Below, one piece after another: positions 14,033 through 21,887 of a DNA stretch of 29,153 nucleotides. The notes below the pieces were generated by a model, which searched no databases, had not been told where the DNA came from, and was given only the letters and a program-made list of their open reading frames with translations. This DNA is from CAZBGL01 sp964491375 (GTDB lineage: Bacteria > Desulfobacterota > Deferrisomatia > Deferrisomatales > Deferrisomataceae): assembly GCA_964491375.1 (NCBI GenBank), contig CAZBGL010000074.1, forward strand, positions 1 to 29,153, written 5' to 3'. The first letter of the stretch is position 1, and every line of letters begins with the position of its first letter. A program made the translations under genes and the position numbers.

Positions 14033-15052
14033 ATGATCGAACGGCTCAGGGCCCTGGAGGCCGAGGCGCTGGAGCGGATCCGTTCGGCCCCGGACCGTGC
14101 GGCCTTGGAAGCGTTGAGGGTCCGCTACCTGGGCCGGAAGGGGGAGATCACCGCGTGCCTCAGGGGCATGGGCTCCCTCCCTCCGGAGGAGCGCCCTCGG
14201 GTGGGCCAGGTGGCGAACCGGGTCAAGGCGGCCATCGAGGCGTGCCTGGCCGAGCGCATCGAGGTTCTGAAGGCCGGGGAGCTCGAAGAGCGCCTCGCCT
14301 CCGAGCGGGTGGACGTGACCCTGCCGGGCCGCCGGTCCCACCGGGGGGGGCTCCATCCCCTCACGCGGGTCATCCGGGAGCTCCTCGATCTGTTCGGCCG
14401 CATGGGGTTTGCGGTGGCCGAGGGGCCGGAGGTGGAGCTCGAGTACTACAACTTCGAGGCCCTGAACATCCCGCCGGAGCATCCGGCCCGGGACATGCAG
14501 GACACGTTCTTCGTGGCCCCGGGCGTGGTGCTGCGGACCCACACGAGTCCCGTGCAGGTGCGGGTGATGGAGGCCCGCAAGCCCCCCGTGAAGATCGTGG
14601 CCCCGGGCAAGGTGTACCGATGCGACGCGGACGTGACCCATTCGCCCGTGTTCCACCAGATCGAGGGCCTGTTGGTGGACCGGGGGATCACGTTCGCCGA
14701 CCTCAAAGGCGTGCTCACCGAGTTCGTGCACCGCTACTACGGTCCGCACACGGGCATCCGGTTCCGGCCCAGCTTCTTTCCGTTCACAGAGCCCAGCGCC
14801 GAGGTGGACATCCAGTGCGTCCTGTGCGGCGGGTCCGGATGCCGCGTGTGCTCGGACACGGGGTGGCTGGAGATCCTGGGGGCCGGCATGGTGGATCCGG
14901 CGGTCTACGGATTCGTGGACTACGACCCCGAGGCGGTTCAGGGATTCGCCTTTGGCATGGGGGTGGAGCGGATCGCCATGCTCAAGTACGGCGTCGACGA
15001 CATCCGTCTCTTCTACGAAAACGACCTTCGGTTCCTCCAGCACTTCGCGTAG
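14033..15052 (+). CDS. pheS: Phenylalanine-tRNA ligase alpha subunit
   Basis: The catalytic subunit of heterotetrameric PheRS has 339 residues. It has an N-terminal coiled-coil tRNA-binding region (about 1-85), class II motif 1 (GFAVAEGPEVE), motif 2 (VYRCDADVTHSPVFHQIEGL) and motif 3 (GFAFGMGVERIAMLKYG). A CxxCxxxxCxxC segment (CVLCGGSGCRVC) sits before WLEILGAGM. This is a common PheS feature in this lineage and possibly metal-binding. No pheM-like leader fits in the 9 bases after rplT, so E. coli-type attenuation is absent at this position. Confidence 0.97.
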   Translation: MIERLRALEAEALERIRSAPDRAALEALRVRYLGRKGEITACLRGMGSLPPEERPRVGQVANRVKAAIEACLAERIEVLKAGELEERLASERVDVTLPGRRSHRGGLHPLTRVIRELLDLFGRMGFAVAEGPEVELEYYNFEALNIPPEHPARDMQDTFFVAPGVVLRTHTSPVQVRVMEARKPPVKIVAPGKVYRCDADVTHSPVFHQIEGLLVDRGITFADLKGVLTEFVHRYYGPHTGIRFRPSFFPFTEPSAEVDIQCVLCGGSGCRVCSDTGWLEILGAGMVDPAVYGFVDYDPEAVQGFAFGMGVERIAMLKYGVDDIRLFYENDLRFLQHFA

Positions 15053-15059
15053 GGACGCC

Positions 15060-17468
15060 ATGCGGATTCCCCTGTCGTGGCTTCGGGAATACGTGGACGT
15101 GGACCTGCCGGCCGAGGCGGTGGCCGAGCGGCTGACCCTGGCGGGCTTGGAGGTCTCGGCCGTGGAGCGGCTGGGGGAGGGGATCGAAGGCGTGGTGGTG
15201 GGCCAGATTCTGGAGAAGGGGCCCCATCCCAACGCCGACCGCCTGAGTCTGTGCCGGGTGACCGACGGCCGGGAGACCTACGAGATCGTGTGCGGCGCCA
15301 CGAACATGGCGGCCGGGGACAAAGTGGCCCTGGCCCGGTTGGGGGCGCGGTTACCCGGGGGGCTCAAGATCAGGAAGGCCAAGATCCGTGGCCAGGTGAG
15401 CCACGGGATGATGTGCTCCGAGCGGGAGCTGGGGCTGGGCGAGGACCACTCCGGCATCATCATCCTGCCGATCGACGCCCCGGTGGGCCAGGACCTGACG
15501 GAGTACCTGGGGTTGCCCGAGACCGTGCTGGAGGTCGAGATCACCCCGAACCGCCCCGACTGCCTGTCGGTGGTGGGGGTGGCGCGGGAAGTGGCGGCGC
15601 TCACCGGCGCCCCCCTGAGGGTGCCCGAGCCCCGGGTGCCCGAACACGGCCCGCCCGTGGAGGGGGAAACCTCGGTGGACATCCGGGCCCCGGACCTGTG
15701 TCACCGGTATGCGGCGCGGGTGGTTCGCGGGGTCCGCATCGGGCCTTCCCCGGCGTGGATGCGCCGGAGGCTTGAGGCCTGCGGTGTGCGGTCCATCAAC
15801 AACGTGGTGGACGTGACGAACTACGTTCTCCTGGAACTCGGCCACCCGCTGCACGCTTTTGACATGGACCGGCTGGCCGGGGGGCGGATCGTGGTGGACC
15901 GGGCACGGGAAGGGACGCGGTTCGTGACCCTGGACGGGCAGGAGCGCGTGCTCGACGCCGAAACCCTGATGATCTGCGACGCCGAAAAACCCGTGGCCCT
16001 GGCCGGGATCATGGGCGGGGAAAACTCCGAGGTCCAGCCGGACACCGTGAACGTGCTCCTGGAGAGCGCGTGGTTCCTGCCCGCCAACATCCGGAGGACC
16101 GCCCGGCGTCTGGGGCTCCGCACCGAGGCCTCGTACCGGTTCGAGCGGGGCGCCGACGTGGAGGGGCTGATCCGGGCCCTGGACCGGGCGGCGGGACTCC
16201 TGGCCGAGTTGGCCGGCGGCACCGTGAGCCGAGGGATCTGGGACGCCTACCCCGTGCGCCACGAGCCCGCGCGGGTTGCCCTGAGGTTCCGGAAGGTGCG
16301 CGACCTCCTGGGCGTGGACGTGCCCCCGGAAGAGACCAGGGGGATCCTGGAGCGCCTGGGCATGGTGGTGGAGGAGCAAAGGGAAGGGACGGTCACGGTG
16401 CGGGTGCCCACCCACCGGGTGGACCTGGAGCGGGAGGTGGACCTGGTGGAGGAGGTGGCCCGGATCCGGGGGTACGACACGGTTCCGGCCACGCTGCCCC
16501 GGGTGCCCATGTCCGCGGACGAACCCCCGCGGGAATACCGCCTGACGGAGCGTACCCGGGATTTGCTGGTGGGTTGCGGGCTCCACGAGGCGATCACGTG
16601 GACGTTCGGCGACCCGGAGGACGACCGCCGCCTGCGGATTCCCGAAGGGAGCCGCCCGGCCAAGGTGAGGATCCAGAACCCATTGGGGGTGGAGACGTCG
16701 GTGTTGCGCACGAGCCTCTTGCCCGGCCTGTTGAGGGTGCTGGGGACGAATCAGCGCCGGCAGGTGCGGGATGTGCGGCTCTTCGAGGTGGGGCGGACGT
16801 TCCATCCCGAAGCGGACGCACCGCTGCCCCGGGAGGTGCTCCGGGCGGGTGTGGTCCTGGCCGGCCATCGGGAGCCCCTGGCTTGGTGGGCCGGGACGTG
16901 GCCGGTAGACTATCACGACGCCAAGGGGGTGGCGGAGTCCCTCCTGGAGGGCTTGGGGGTTAGGAGTGCCCGGTGGGAGCCCACGGGCGAAATCCCGTGG
17001 CTCCATCCCGGGAGGGCGGCCCGTATACGGGCCGGGGAGGAGTTCATCGGGTGGGTGGGGGAACTTCATCCCCTGGTGGCTGACGCGTGGGAATTGGACG
17101 GGCCGGTGGCGGCGTTCGAGGTGGACTTGGAGGCCGCCGTCCGTTACGCCCAGGAGCCCGGGCGGTTCCCGGGACTGGCCCGCTTCCCGGGAACCGAAAG
17201 GGACCTGGCCGTGGTGGTTCCCGAGACGGTCACCGCGCGGCAGGTGCTCGACGCCATCGAACGGCTGGGATCGGACCTGATCGAGCACGTGGTGGTCTTC
17301 GACGTATACCGCGGCGAGAAACTTCCGCCGGGCCGGGTGAGCCTGGGGCTCCGGATCACCTACCGGGCCTCGGACCGCACCCTCACCGACGAAGAGATCC
17401 GCAAGGAGGAAGCCCGGGTGCTGGGGGCGCTCGCCGAAGAGGTGGGCGCATCGCTGCGGGAGGCGTAA
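15060..17468 (+). CDS. pheT: Phenylalanine-tRNA ligase beta subunit
   Basis: The 802-residue beta subunit binds tRNA-Phe and edits misactivated tyrosine. Domains in order: N-terminal MRIPLSWLREYVD, an EMAP-like tRNA-binding domain (VVVGQILEKGPHPNADRL to about residue 150), B3/B4 editing domain (NRPDCLSVVGVAREVAALTG; VVDVTNYVLLELGHPLHAFD), B5, the catalytic-like core (NPLGVETSVLRTSLLPGLL), and the C-terminal ferredoxin-like FDX-ACB domain (FPGTERDLAVVVPE; ITYRASDRTLTDEEI). ATG 15060 is 7 bases after the pheS stop. A GGCCGC/GCGGCC stem-loop (17471-17492) lies between pheT and ihfA. Confidence 0.98.
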   Translation: MRIPLSWLREYVDVDLPAEAVAERLTLAGLEVSAVERLGEGIEGVVVGQILEKGPHPNADRLSLCRVTDGRETYEIVCGATNMAAGDKVALARLGARLPGGLKIRKAKIRGQVSHGMMCSERELGLGEDHSGIIILPIDAPVGQDLTEYLGLPETVLEVEITPNRPDCLSVVGVAREVAALTGAPLRVPEPRVPEHGPPVEGETSVDIRAPDLCHRYAARVVRGVRIGPSPAWMRRRLEACGVRSINNVVDVTNYVLLELGHPLHAFDMDRLAGGRIVVDRAREGTRFVTLDGQERVLDAETLMICDAEKPVALAGIMGGENSEVQPDTVNVLLESAWFLPANIRRTARRLGLRTEASYRFERGADVEGLIRALDRAAGLLAELAGGTVSRGIWDAYPVRHEPARVALRFRKVRDLLGVDVPPEETRGILERLGMVVEEQREGTVTVRVPTHRVDLEREVDLVEEVARIRGYDTVPATLPRVPMSADEPPREYRLTERTRDLLVGCGLHEAITWTFGDPEDDRRLRIPEGSRPAKVRIQNPLGVETSVLRTSLLPGLLRVLGTNQRRQVRDVRLFEVGRTFHPEADAPLPREVLRAGVVLAGHREPLAWWAGTWPVDYHDAKGVAESLLEGLGVRSARWEPTGEIPWLHPGRAARIRAGEEFIGWVGELHPLVADAWELDGPVAAFEVDLEAAVRYAQEPGRFPGLARFPGTERDLAVVVPETVTARQVLDAIERLGSDLIEHVVVFDVYRGEKLPPGRVSLGLRITYRASDRTLTDEEIRKEEARVLGALAEEVGASLREA

Positions 17469-17524
17469 GTGGCCGCCGGCTTTTTCGCGGCCTACGAAAC
17501 CGTTCGGAGGCGCAAGAGGGAAGG

Positions 17525-17812
17525 ATGACGATGACGAAAGCCGATCTGATCGAAGCGTTGCACCGGAGGGTGGGGTTCAGCAAGAAGCGCTCGGCCGAGG
17601 TCGTGGCCATGATCCTCGAGCTCGTGAAAGAGGCGCTGGAGCGCGGCGAGAAGGTCAAGATCAGCGGGTTCGGGAACTTCGAGGTCAGGAAAAAGGCGGC
17701 GCGGCGGGGACGCAACCCCCAGACCGGCGAGACCATCATGATCTCCGAGCGCCGGGTGCTCACGTTCAAGCCCAGTCAGGTGCTCAAGGATCGTCTGAAC
17801 CACCGCCGGTAG
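17525..17812 (+). CDS. ihfA: Integration host factor subunit alpha
   Basis: IHF-alpha pairs with IHF-beta to bend DNA sharply at specific sites. The protein has 95 residues with TKADLIEALHRRVGFSKKRS, the beta-arm KVKISGFGNFEVRKKAARRGRNPQTGE and a C-terminal VLTFKPSQVLKDRLN. The arm contains the RNPQTGE loop with the DNA-intercalating Pro. A GAGGGAAGG site precedes ATG 17525; a second in-frame ATG is 6 bases later. The position right after pheT matches E. coli and supports ihfA over hupA/B. A CCGCC-GGTA-GGCGG stem overlaps its stop codon. Confidence 0.94.
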   Translation: MTMTKADLIEALHRRVGFSKKRSAEVVAMILELVKEALERGEKVKISGFGNFEVRKKAARRGRNPQTGETIMISERRVLTFKPSQVLKDRLNHRR

Positions 17813-17820
17813 GCGGCCGG

Positions 17821-17849
17821 TTGATCTTCGGGGAGGCTGTTGCTATAGT
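17821..17849 (+). promoter_or_regulatory. Candidate promoter for merR-tRNA-Pro
   Basis: TTGATC (17821-17826) and TATAGT (17844-17849) are 17 bases apart, starting 8 bases after the ihfA stop and ending 26 bases before the merR GTG. It would give merR and tRNA-Pro their own transcript. Confidence 0.6.
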
Positions 17850-17875
17850 GGCGGCGCTCCGATGGAGGACGGCGG

Positions 17876-18226
17876 GTGGCATCCCGGCCCATTCCCCAGA
17901 AGCTGTACTACCGCATCGGCGAGGTGGCCGAGATCGTCGGGGTCAAGCCCCACGTCCTCCGGTACTGGGAGAGCGAGTTCTCGTTCTTGTCGCCTCAGAA
18001 GACCGAAGGGAACCACCGTCTTTACACCCACAAGGACCTCCAGAAGGTCCTGACGATCAAGAAACTCCTCTACGAGGACCGGTACACCATCAGCGGGGCG
18101 AAGAAGCGGTTCTGGGAGGAGTGGCGGAGGGTCCAGAACCGGAGGCGGCCGGGAGGCCGGCGTGAACTGCTGGCCCGGCTGCGGGCCGAGGTGGAGGACC
18201 TGCTCCGTCTGTTGGAAGATCGTTGA
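17876..18226 (+). CDS. MerR-family transcriptional regulator
   Basis: The 116-residue protein has an N-terminal MerR helix-turn-helix (YYRIGEVAEIVGVKPHVLRYWESEF, about residues 11-35) and wing (NHRLYTHKDLQKVLTIKKLLYEDRYTISGAKKRF). A short Arg/Leu-rich coiled-coil tail follows. There is no Cys for metal sensing and no effector domain. Single-domain MerR proteins directly downstream of ihfA are common in proteobacteria, and their target is not known to me. The GTG start has GGAGG 7 bases upstream. tRNA-Pro begins 14 bases after the stop. Confidence 0.92.
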   Translation: MASRPIPQKLYYRIGEVAEIVGVKPHVLRYWESEFSFLSPQKTEGNHRLYTHKDLQKVLTIKKLLYEDRYTISGAKKRFWEEWRRVQNRRRPGGRRELLARLRAEVEDLLRLLEDR

Positions 18227-18240
18227 CGCGGGGAAACGGT

Positions 18241-18317
18241 CGGGACGTGGCGCAGCCTGGTAGCGCACCTGAATGGGGTTCAGGGGGTCGGAGGTTCGAA
18301 TCCTCTCGTCCCGACCA
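18241..18317 (+). tRNA. tRNA-Pro (anticodon GGG)
   Basis: The 77-base cloverleaf has acceptor CGGGACG/CGTCCCG, D-stem GCGC/GCGC around AGCCTGGTA, anticodon stem CCTGA/TCAGG with loop ATGGGGT, T-loop TTCGAAT and an encoded CCA. The C1-G72 pair and A73 are typical of bacterial tRNA-Pro. ihfA-merR-tRNA-Pro order is frequent in proteobacteria. A pyrimidine-rich stretch (CTTCTTTCCCCTTTTT) follows it. Confidence 0.97.
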
Positions 18318-18378
18318 CTTCTTTCCCCTTTTTCGTCCCCTCCAGATCGATCTTCTCCTTCGACGAGCCTGACGGCCG

Positions 18379-19125
18379 GTGTTGCTCCTGGTCAGTAACG
18401 ACGACGGGGTCCTTTCCCCCGGGCTCGCCGCGCTGGCCGAGGCCCTATCCGCCCTGGGCCGGGTGGTCGTGGTGGCCCCGGACCGGGAGCGCAGCGCTGT
18501 CGGTCACGCCCTTACCCTCCACCGTCCCCTGCGGATGCGGGAGATCCGGCCGGACTGGTACGCCGTGGACGGCACGCCCACCGACTGCGTGCACCTGGGG
18601 ATCCACGGGGTGTTGGAACGGCCGCCGGATCTCCTGGTGGCCGGCATCAACCACGGGCCGAACCTGGCCGATGACATTACATACTCGGGTACGGTGGGGG
18701 TGGCCATGGAGGGCGCCCTCCTGGGGGTGCCGAGTTTCGCCGTGTCGGTGGCTGCCGAGGAGGGCTTCCGGTTCCACGTGGCCGCCCGTGTCGCCAGCCG
18801 GATCGCCCGCCGGGTGGCGGAGCTGGGGCTGCCGCAGCGGACCTTTCTCAACGTGAACGTGCCCAACGTGGCGGCCGAAGAGGAGATCCGCGGGTTCCGG
18901 GTGACCCGGCAGGGCCGGCGGGTGTTCGGCAGCGGAGTGGTCCGGAACGTGGATCCCCGGGGAAAGACCTACTACTGGATCGGGGCCAGGGAGCTCGGCT
19001 GGGTGGAACGCACGGGGGACACGGATGTGGAGGCCGTGGAGGCGGGGTACGTTTCGGTGACCCCGGTGCGGACGGACCTCACGGACCACGCGTTCCGCCG
19101 ACAGTTGGAAGGATGGGACTGGTGA
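18379..19125 (+). CDS. surE: 5'/3'-nucleotidase SurE
   Basis: SurE is a metal-dependent survival phosphatase that dephosphorylates nucleoside monophosphates. The protein has 248 residues. The N-terminal LLLVSNDDG holds the metal-binding Asp-Asp pair; APDRERSAVGHALTL, the conserved Asn in VAGINHGPNLADD and TYSGTVGVAMEGALLG complete the active site. The start is GTG with only a weak upstream purine site. It opens the stationary-phase gene string surE-(FAD enzyme)-pcm-(TIGR00725)-nlpD-rpoS. Confidence 0.97.
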   Translation: MLLLVSNDDGVLSPGLAALAEALSALGRVVVVAPDRERSAVGHALTLHRPLRMREIRPDWYAVDGTPTDCVHLGIHGVLERPPDLLVAGINHGPNLADDITYSGTVGVAMEGALLGVPSFAVSVAAEEGFRFHVAARVASRIARRVAELGLPQRTFLNVNVPNVAAEEEIRGFRVTRQGRRVFGSGVVRNVDPRGKTYYWIGARELGWVERTGDTDVEAVEAGYVSVTPVRTDLTDHAFRRQLEGWDW

Positions 19126-20495
19126 ACCGGTGGGACGCGGTGGTCGTGGGCGCGGGGGCGGCCGGCATCTTTGCGGCCCGGGAACTGGGCCGGGCGGGCA
19201 TCCGGGTTCTGATCCTCGAACGGGGCACAGAGCTGGGCCGCAGGCGGTGCCCCAGACAGGAGACCCGGGGGGGATGCCGCCGGTGCGGGCCGTGCAGTCT
19301 TCTGTCGGGATGGGGGGGAGCCGGGGCGTTCAGCGACGGGAAGCTGAGCCTTTCTCCCCAGGTGGGCGGCTTCTTGGCCGAGTTCCTGCCCCGGTCCACG
19401 GTCCGGGCCCTGATCCGGGAAGTGGATGCGGTCTACCGGGCGCACGGGGCCCCTCCCGAGGTGTACGGAAGCGACGTGCCCGATCTGGCCGATCTCCGGG
19501 AGCGCGCCGAAGCCGCCGGACTCACCCTCATCGAAAACCCCGTCCGGCACATGGGCACCGAGGTGTGCCGCCGGGTGCTCTCGAGCTTGTACGACGAGGT
19601 GTCCCGGTTCGCGGAGATCCGGTTCGAGACCCCGTGCGAAGGCGTGGAGGTGGAGGAAGGGCGGGTCGTGGGGGTGCGCACACCGGCCGGGATCGAGCGT
19701 GCCCGGGCCGTGGTGCTGGCACCCGGCCGGTTGGGTGCACGGTGGATCCAGAGCCTGGCACGGGCCCATGGGCTCCGGACCGTACCCAATCCCGTGGACA
19801 TCGGGGTGCGGGTGGAGTGCCCCGCCGAGGTGCTCGAAGGGATCACCGGAGCCCTTTACGAGGCCAAACTCTACTACGAGACGCCCACGTTCGGTGACGA
19901 GGTGCGCACCTTCTGCATGAACCCGCGGGGCGAGGTGGTGCACGAAGTGTACGAGGACTGCCTCACGGTCAACGGTCATGCCTACTCCACCGCTCGGACC
20001 GATGCCACCAACTTTGCCCTGCTGGTGAAGACTTCGTTCACCGAGCCCTTTGACGACCCCATCGCGTACGGCCGGTCCATCGCCCGCTTGGCCAACCTCC
20101 TGGGCGGGGGGGTGTTGGTTCAGCGGTTCAAGGACCTGATCGCCGGACGACGGTCCACCCGGGAGCGCATCGCCAAGGTCAAGGTGCCCCCCACCTTGGC
20201 GGAGGCCACGCCAGGGGATCTGGCCTTTGCTCTGCCGCACCGGCATCTGGTGGACGTGATCGAGACCCTCCACGCGCTGGATGCCTTCTGTCCCGGCATC
20301 GCCGGCCCGGACACGCTGCTCTACGGCGCGGAGGTGAAGTTCTACTCCAACCGTCTTGAGCTGGACGAGCGGCTCCAGACCCGCATCCGAGGGCTCTACG
20401 GGGCCGGCGACGGAGTGGGGGTGAGCCGGGGGCTCGTCCAGGCGAGCGCGTCGGGGGTATGGGCCGCCCGGGCCGTTCTGGAAGGGATCTCGTGA
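19122..20495 (+). CDS. FAD-dependent oxidoreductase (COG2509-like) with Cys cluster
   Basis: The protein has 457 residues from the chosen start. The dinucleotide-binding fold VVVGAGAAGIFAARELGRAG (residues 7-26) ends in the acidic E33 of VLILERG. A Cys cluster C43-x8-C52-x2-C55-x2-C58 follows, then LSGWGGAGAFSDGKLSLS, a hallmark of the COG2509 flavoprotein group. The C-terminus has GLYGAGDGVGVSRGLVQASASG, the second FAD-contacting motif. The substrate is unknown. GTG 19122 overlaps the surE stop as GTGA, with GAAGGA 8 bases upstream; ATG 19113 is an alternative start 3 codons earlier but sits on that ribosome-binding site. The stop overlaps pcm in the same way. Confidence 0.88.
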   Translation: MNRWDAVVVGAGAAGIFAARELGRAGIRVLILERGTELGRRRCPRQETRGGCRRCGPCSLLSGWGGAGAFSDGKLSLSPQVGGFLAEFLPRSTVRALIREVDAVYRAHGAPPEVYGSDVPDLADLRERAEAAGLTLIENPVRHMGTEVCRRVLSSLYDEVSRFAEIRFETPCEGVEVEEGRVVGVRTPAGIERARAVVLAPGRLGARWIQSLARAHGLRTVPNPVDIGVRVECPAEVLEGITGALYEAKLYYETPTFGDEVRTFCMNPRGEVVHEVYEDCLTVNGHAYSTARTDATNFALLVKTSFTEPFDDPIAYGRSIARLANLLGGGVLVQRFKDLIAGRRSTRERIAKVKVPPTLAEATPGDLAFALPHRHLVDVIETLHALDAFCPGIAGPDTLLYGAEVKFYSNRLELDERLQTRIRGLYGAGDGVGVSRGLVQASASGVWAARAVLEGIS

Positions 20496-21169
20496 CGAAG
20501 GATCCGTACAGGTCGGCCCGTCGGCGACTCGTGTCCGAGATCGCCCGCGCGGTGCCCGGGTGTGATCCGCGGGTCCTCGAGGCCATGGCCCGAATTCCAC
20601 GGCACCGGTTTGTGGAGGAGGCGTTCTGGCCCCGGGCCTACGCCGACCAGGCCCTTCCCATCGGATATGGGCAGACGATCTCCCGGCCGTCCACCGTGGC
20701 CCGAATGACGAGCGCCCTGGCCTTGTCCCCGGCCGACCGGGTGCTGGAGGTAGGCACGGGTTCCGGCTACCAGACCGCGGTGCTCGCCTGCCTGGCCGGC
20801 CGGGTCTTTTCGGTGGAACGGGTGGCCGCGCTTGCGGTACGGGCCCGGGCCCGGCTGGACCGCTTGGGGCTGACGGGGGTGGAGATCCGGCCGGGGGACG
20901 GCGCGCTGGGCTGGCCCGAACGGGCCCCGTTTGACGCGGTGCTGGTGACCGCGGCCGCGTCCGAGATCCCGGGAGCCCTGCTCGAACAACTCGCCCCCGG
21001 GGGGCGCCTCGTGATCCCGGTGGGGGACGGCGACCGCCAGGCGATTCTGCGCATCCAGCGCGGTCCGTCGGGGGGGTGGACGCGGGAGGTGTTGGAGCCG
21101 TGCCGGTTCGTTCCCCTGCGGACGGGGCCTCTTCAGGCCCCGGCGGGCACGGGCAGCAAGGCGTGGTGA
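20492..21169 (+). CDS. pcm: Protein-L-isoaspartate O-methyltransferase
   Basis: Pcm methylates L-isoaspartyl residues in aged proteins to start their repair. The 225-residue protein has RIPRHRFVEEAFWPRAYADQALPIGYGQTIS in its substrate region (about 33-63), the SAM-binding motif VLEVGTGSGYQTAVLA (about 83-98) and APFDAVLVTAAASEIPGALLEQL (post I-II motifs), ending with GGRLVIPVG. The GTG start overlaps the preceding stop (GTGA). Linkage to surE and rpoS is conserved from enterobacteria. Confidence 0.96.
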   Translation: MTKDPYRSARRRLVSEIARAVPGCDPRVLEAMARIPRHRFVEEAFWPRAYADQALPIGYGQTISRPSTVARMTSALALSPADRVLEVGTGSGYQTAVLACLAGRVFSVERVAALAVRARARLDRLGLTGVEIRPGDGALGWPERAPFDAVLVTAAASEIPGALLEQLAPGGRLVIPVGDGDRQAILRIQRGPSGGWTREVLEPCRFVPLRTGPLQAPAGTGSKAW

Positions 21170-21253
21170 CGGGCGAGCGGGCCGCGGCGGGGGTGGGGCC
21201 GTCCGTCAGCGTTGTCTGGGTGCGACACCGAGGCCCTTCTGCTCCCGGTTTCT

Positions 21254-21284
21254 TGGAGGGCGGGGGCTTCCGGGCGCGACACGG
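21254..21284 (+). repeat. Dispersed REP-like repeat, copy B (partial)
   Basis: This lies in the 218-base gap between pcm and the next gene. TGGAGGGCGGGGGCTTCCGG-GCGCGACACGG matches the CGCGACACGG-ended block of copies A and C at about 18 of the last 23 positions by hand. The other block, GGGAAGGGGCGTT, occurs downstream at 21358-21370 instead of upstream, so the copy is rearranged or belongs to two partial units. No gene or promoter is evident in the rest of the gap. Confidence 0.45.
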
Positions 21285-21387
21285 AAGGCGCGCCGCTGGG
21301 GGCTGCGGCCGGGCACCGATCGCGACCGCTGCCCGGCGGTCTCCGAGCGCAGGTGAGGGGAAGGGGCGTTCCGGAGGAGAGACCTTC

Positions 21388-21867
21388 GTGACTCGGCCGA
21401 TTCACATCAGTGTGGTGGGGGCGGGGTCAGCGGACCCTGCGCTCTATGAAACGGCCCGAAGGGTGGGCCGCGAGGTGGCGCGCCGCGGCTGTGTGCTGGT
21501 ATGCGGGGGGTTGGGGGGCGTCATGGCCGGGGCCTGCCAGGGGGCCGCGGAGGCCGGTGGGGTCACCGTGGCCGTGGTGCCCGGGTCCGACCCGGTTGCG
21601 GCCAACCCGTGGGCCCGCGTGGTCATCGCCACCGGGCTGGGCCATGCGCGGAACGTACTGGTGGTGCAGTCGGGCGACGCCGTGGTGGCGCTCCCCGGTT
21701 CGTGGGGCACCCTGAGCGAGATCGCCCTGGCCCGCAAGGCCGGACGACCCGTGGTGGGGGTGGGGGCATGGGGCCATCTGGACGGGGTTCGTGAGGTGGC
21801 CGAGCCGGCCGATGCCGTGGCCCTGGCGGTGCGGCTCGCGGGGACGGCCCGGGGAGCCCTGTCCTAA
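21388..21867 (+). CDS. TIGR00725/LOG-like Rossmann-fold protein
   Basis: The 159-residue protein has HISVVGAGSADPALYETA at the N-terminus, the family motif CGGLGGVMAGACQGAAEAGG, then VVQSGDAVVALPGSWGTLSEIALARKAGRPV. This is the SLOG/lysine-decarboxylase-like fold that in YvdD/LOG proteins binds nucleotides through PGGxGT. Here the sequence reads PGSWGT, as in the TIGR00725 subfamily, whose function is unknown. The GTG start is chosen for the GGAGGAGA 7 bases upstream. nlpD begins 20 bases after the stop. Confidence 0.9.
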   Translation: MTRPIHISVVGAGSADPALYETARRVGREVARRGCVLVCGGLGGVMAGACQGAAEAGGVTVAVVPGSDPVAANPWARVVIATGLGHARNVLVVQSGDAVVALPGSWGTLSEIALARKAGRPVVGVGAWGHLDGVREVAEPADAVALAVRLAGTARGALS

Positions 21868-21887
21868 CCGCGTCCCAGGGGGAATAC

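Noticed and set aside
18241..18378. Integration site at tRNA-Pro
   Set aside because: No integrase or duplicated tRNA 3' end nearby; surE follows in its normal context.
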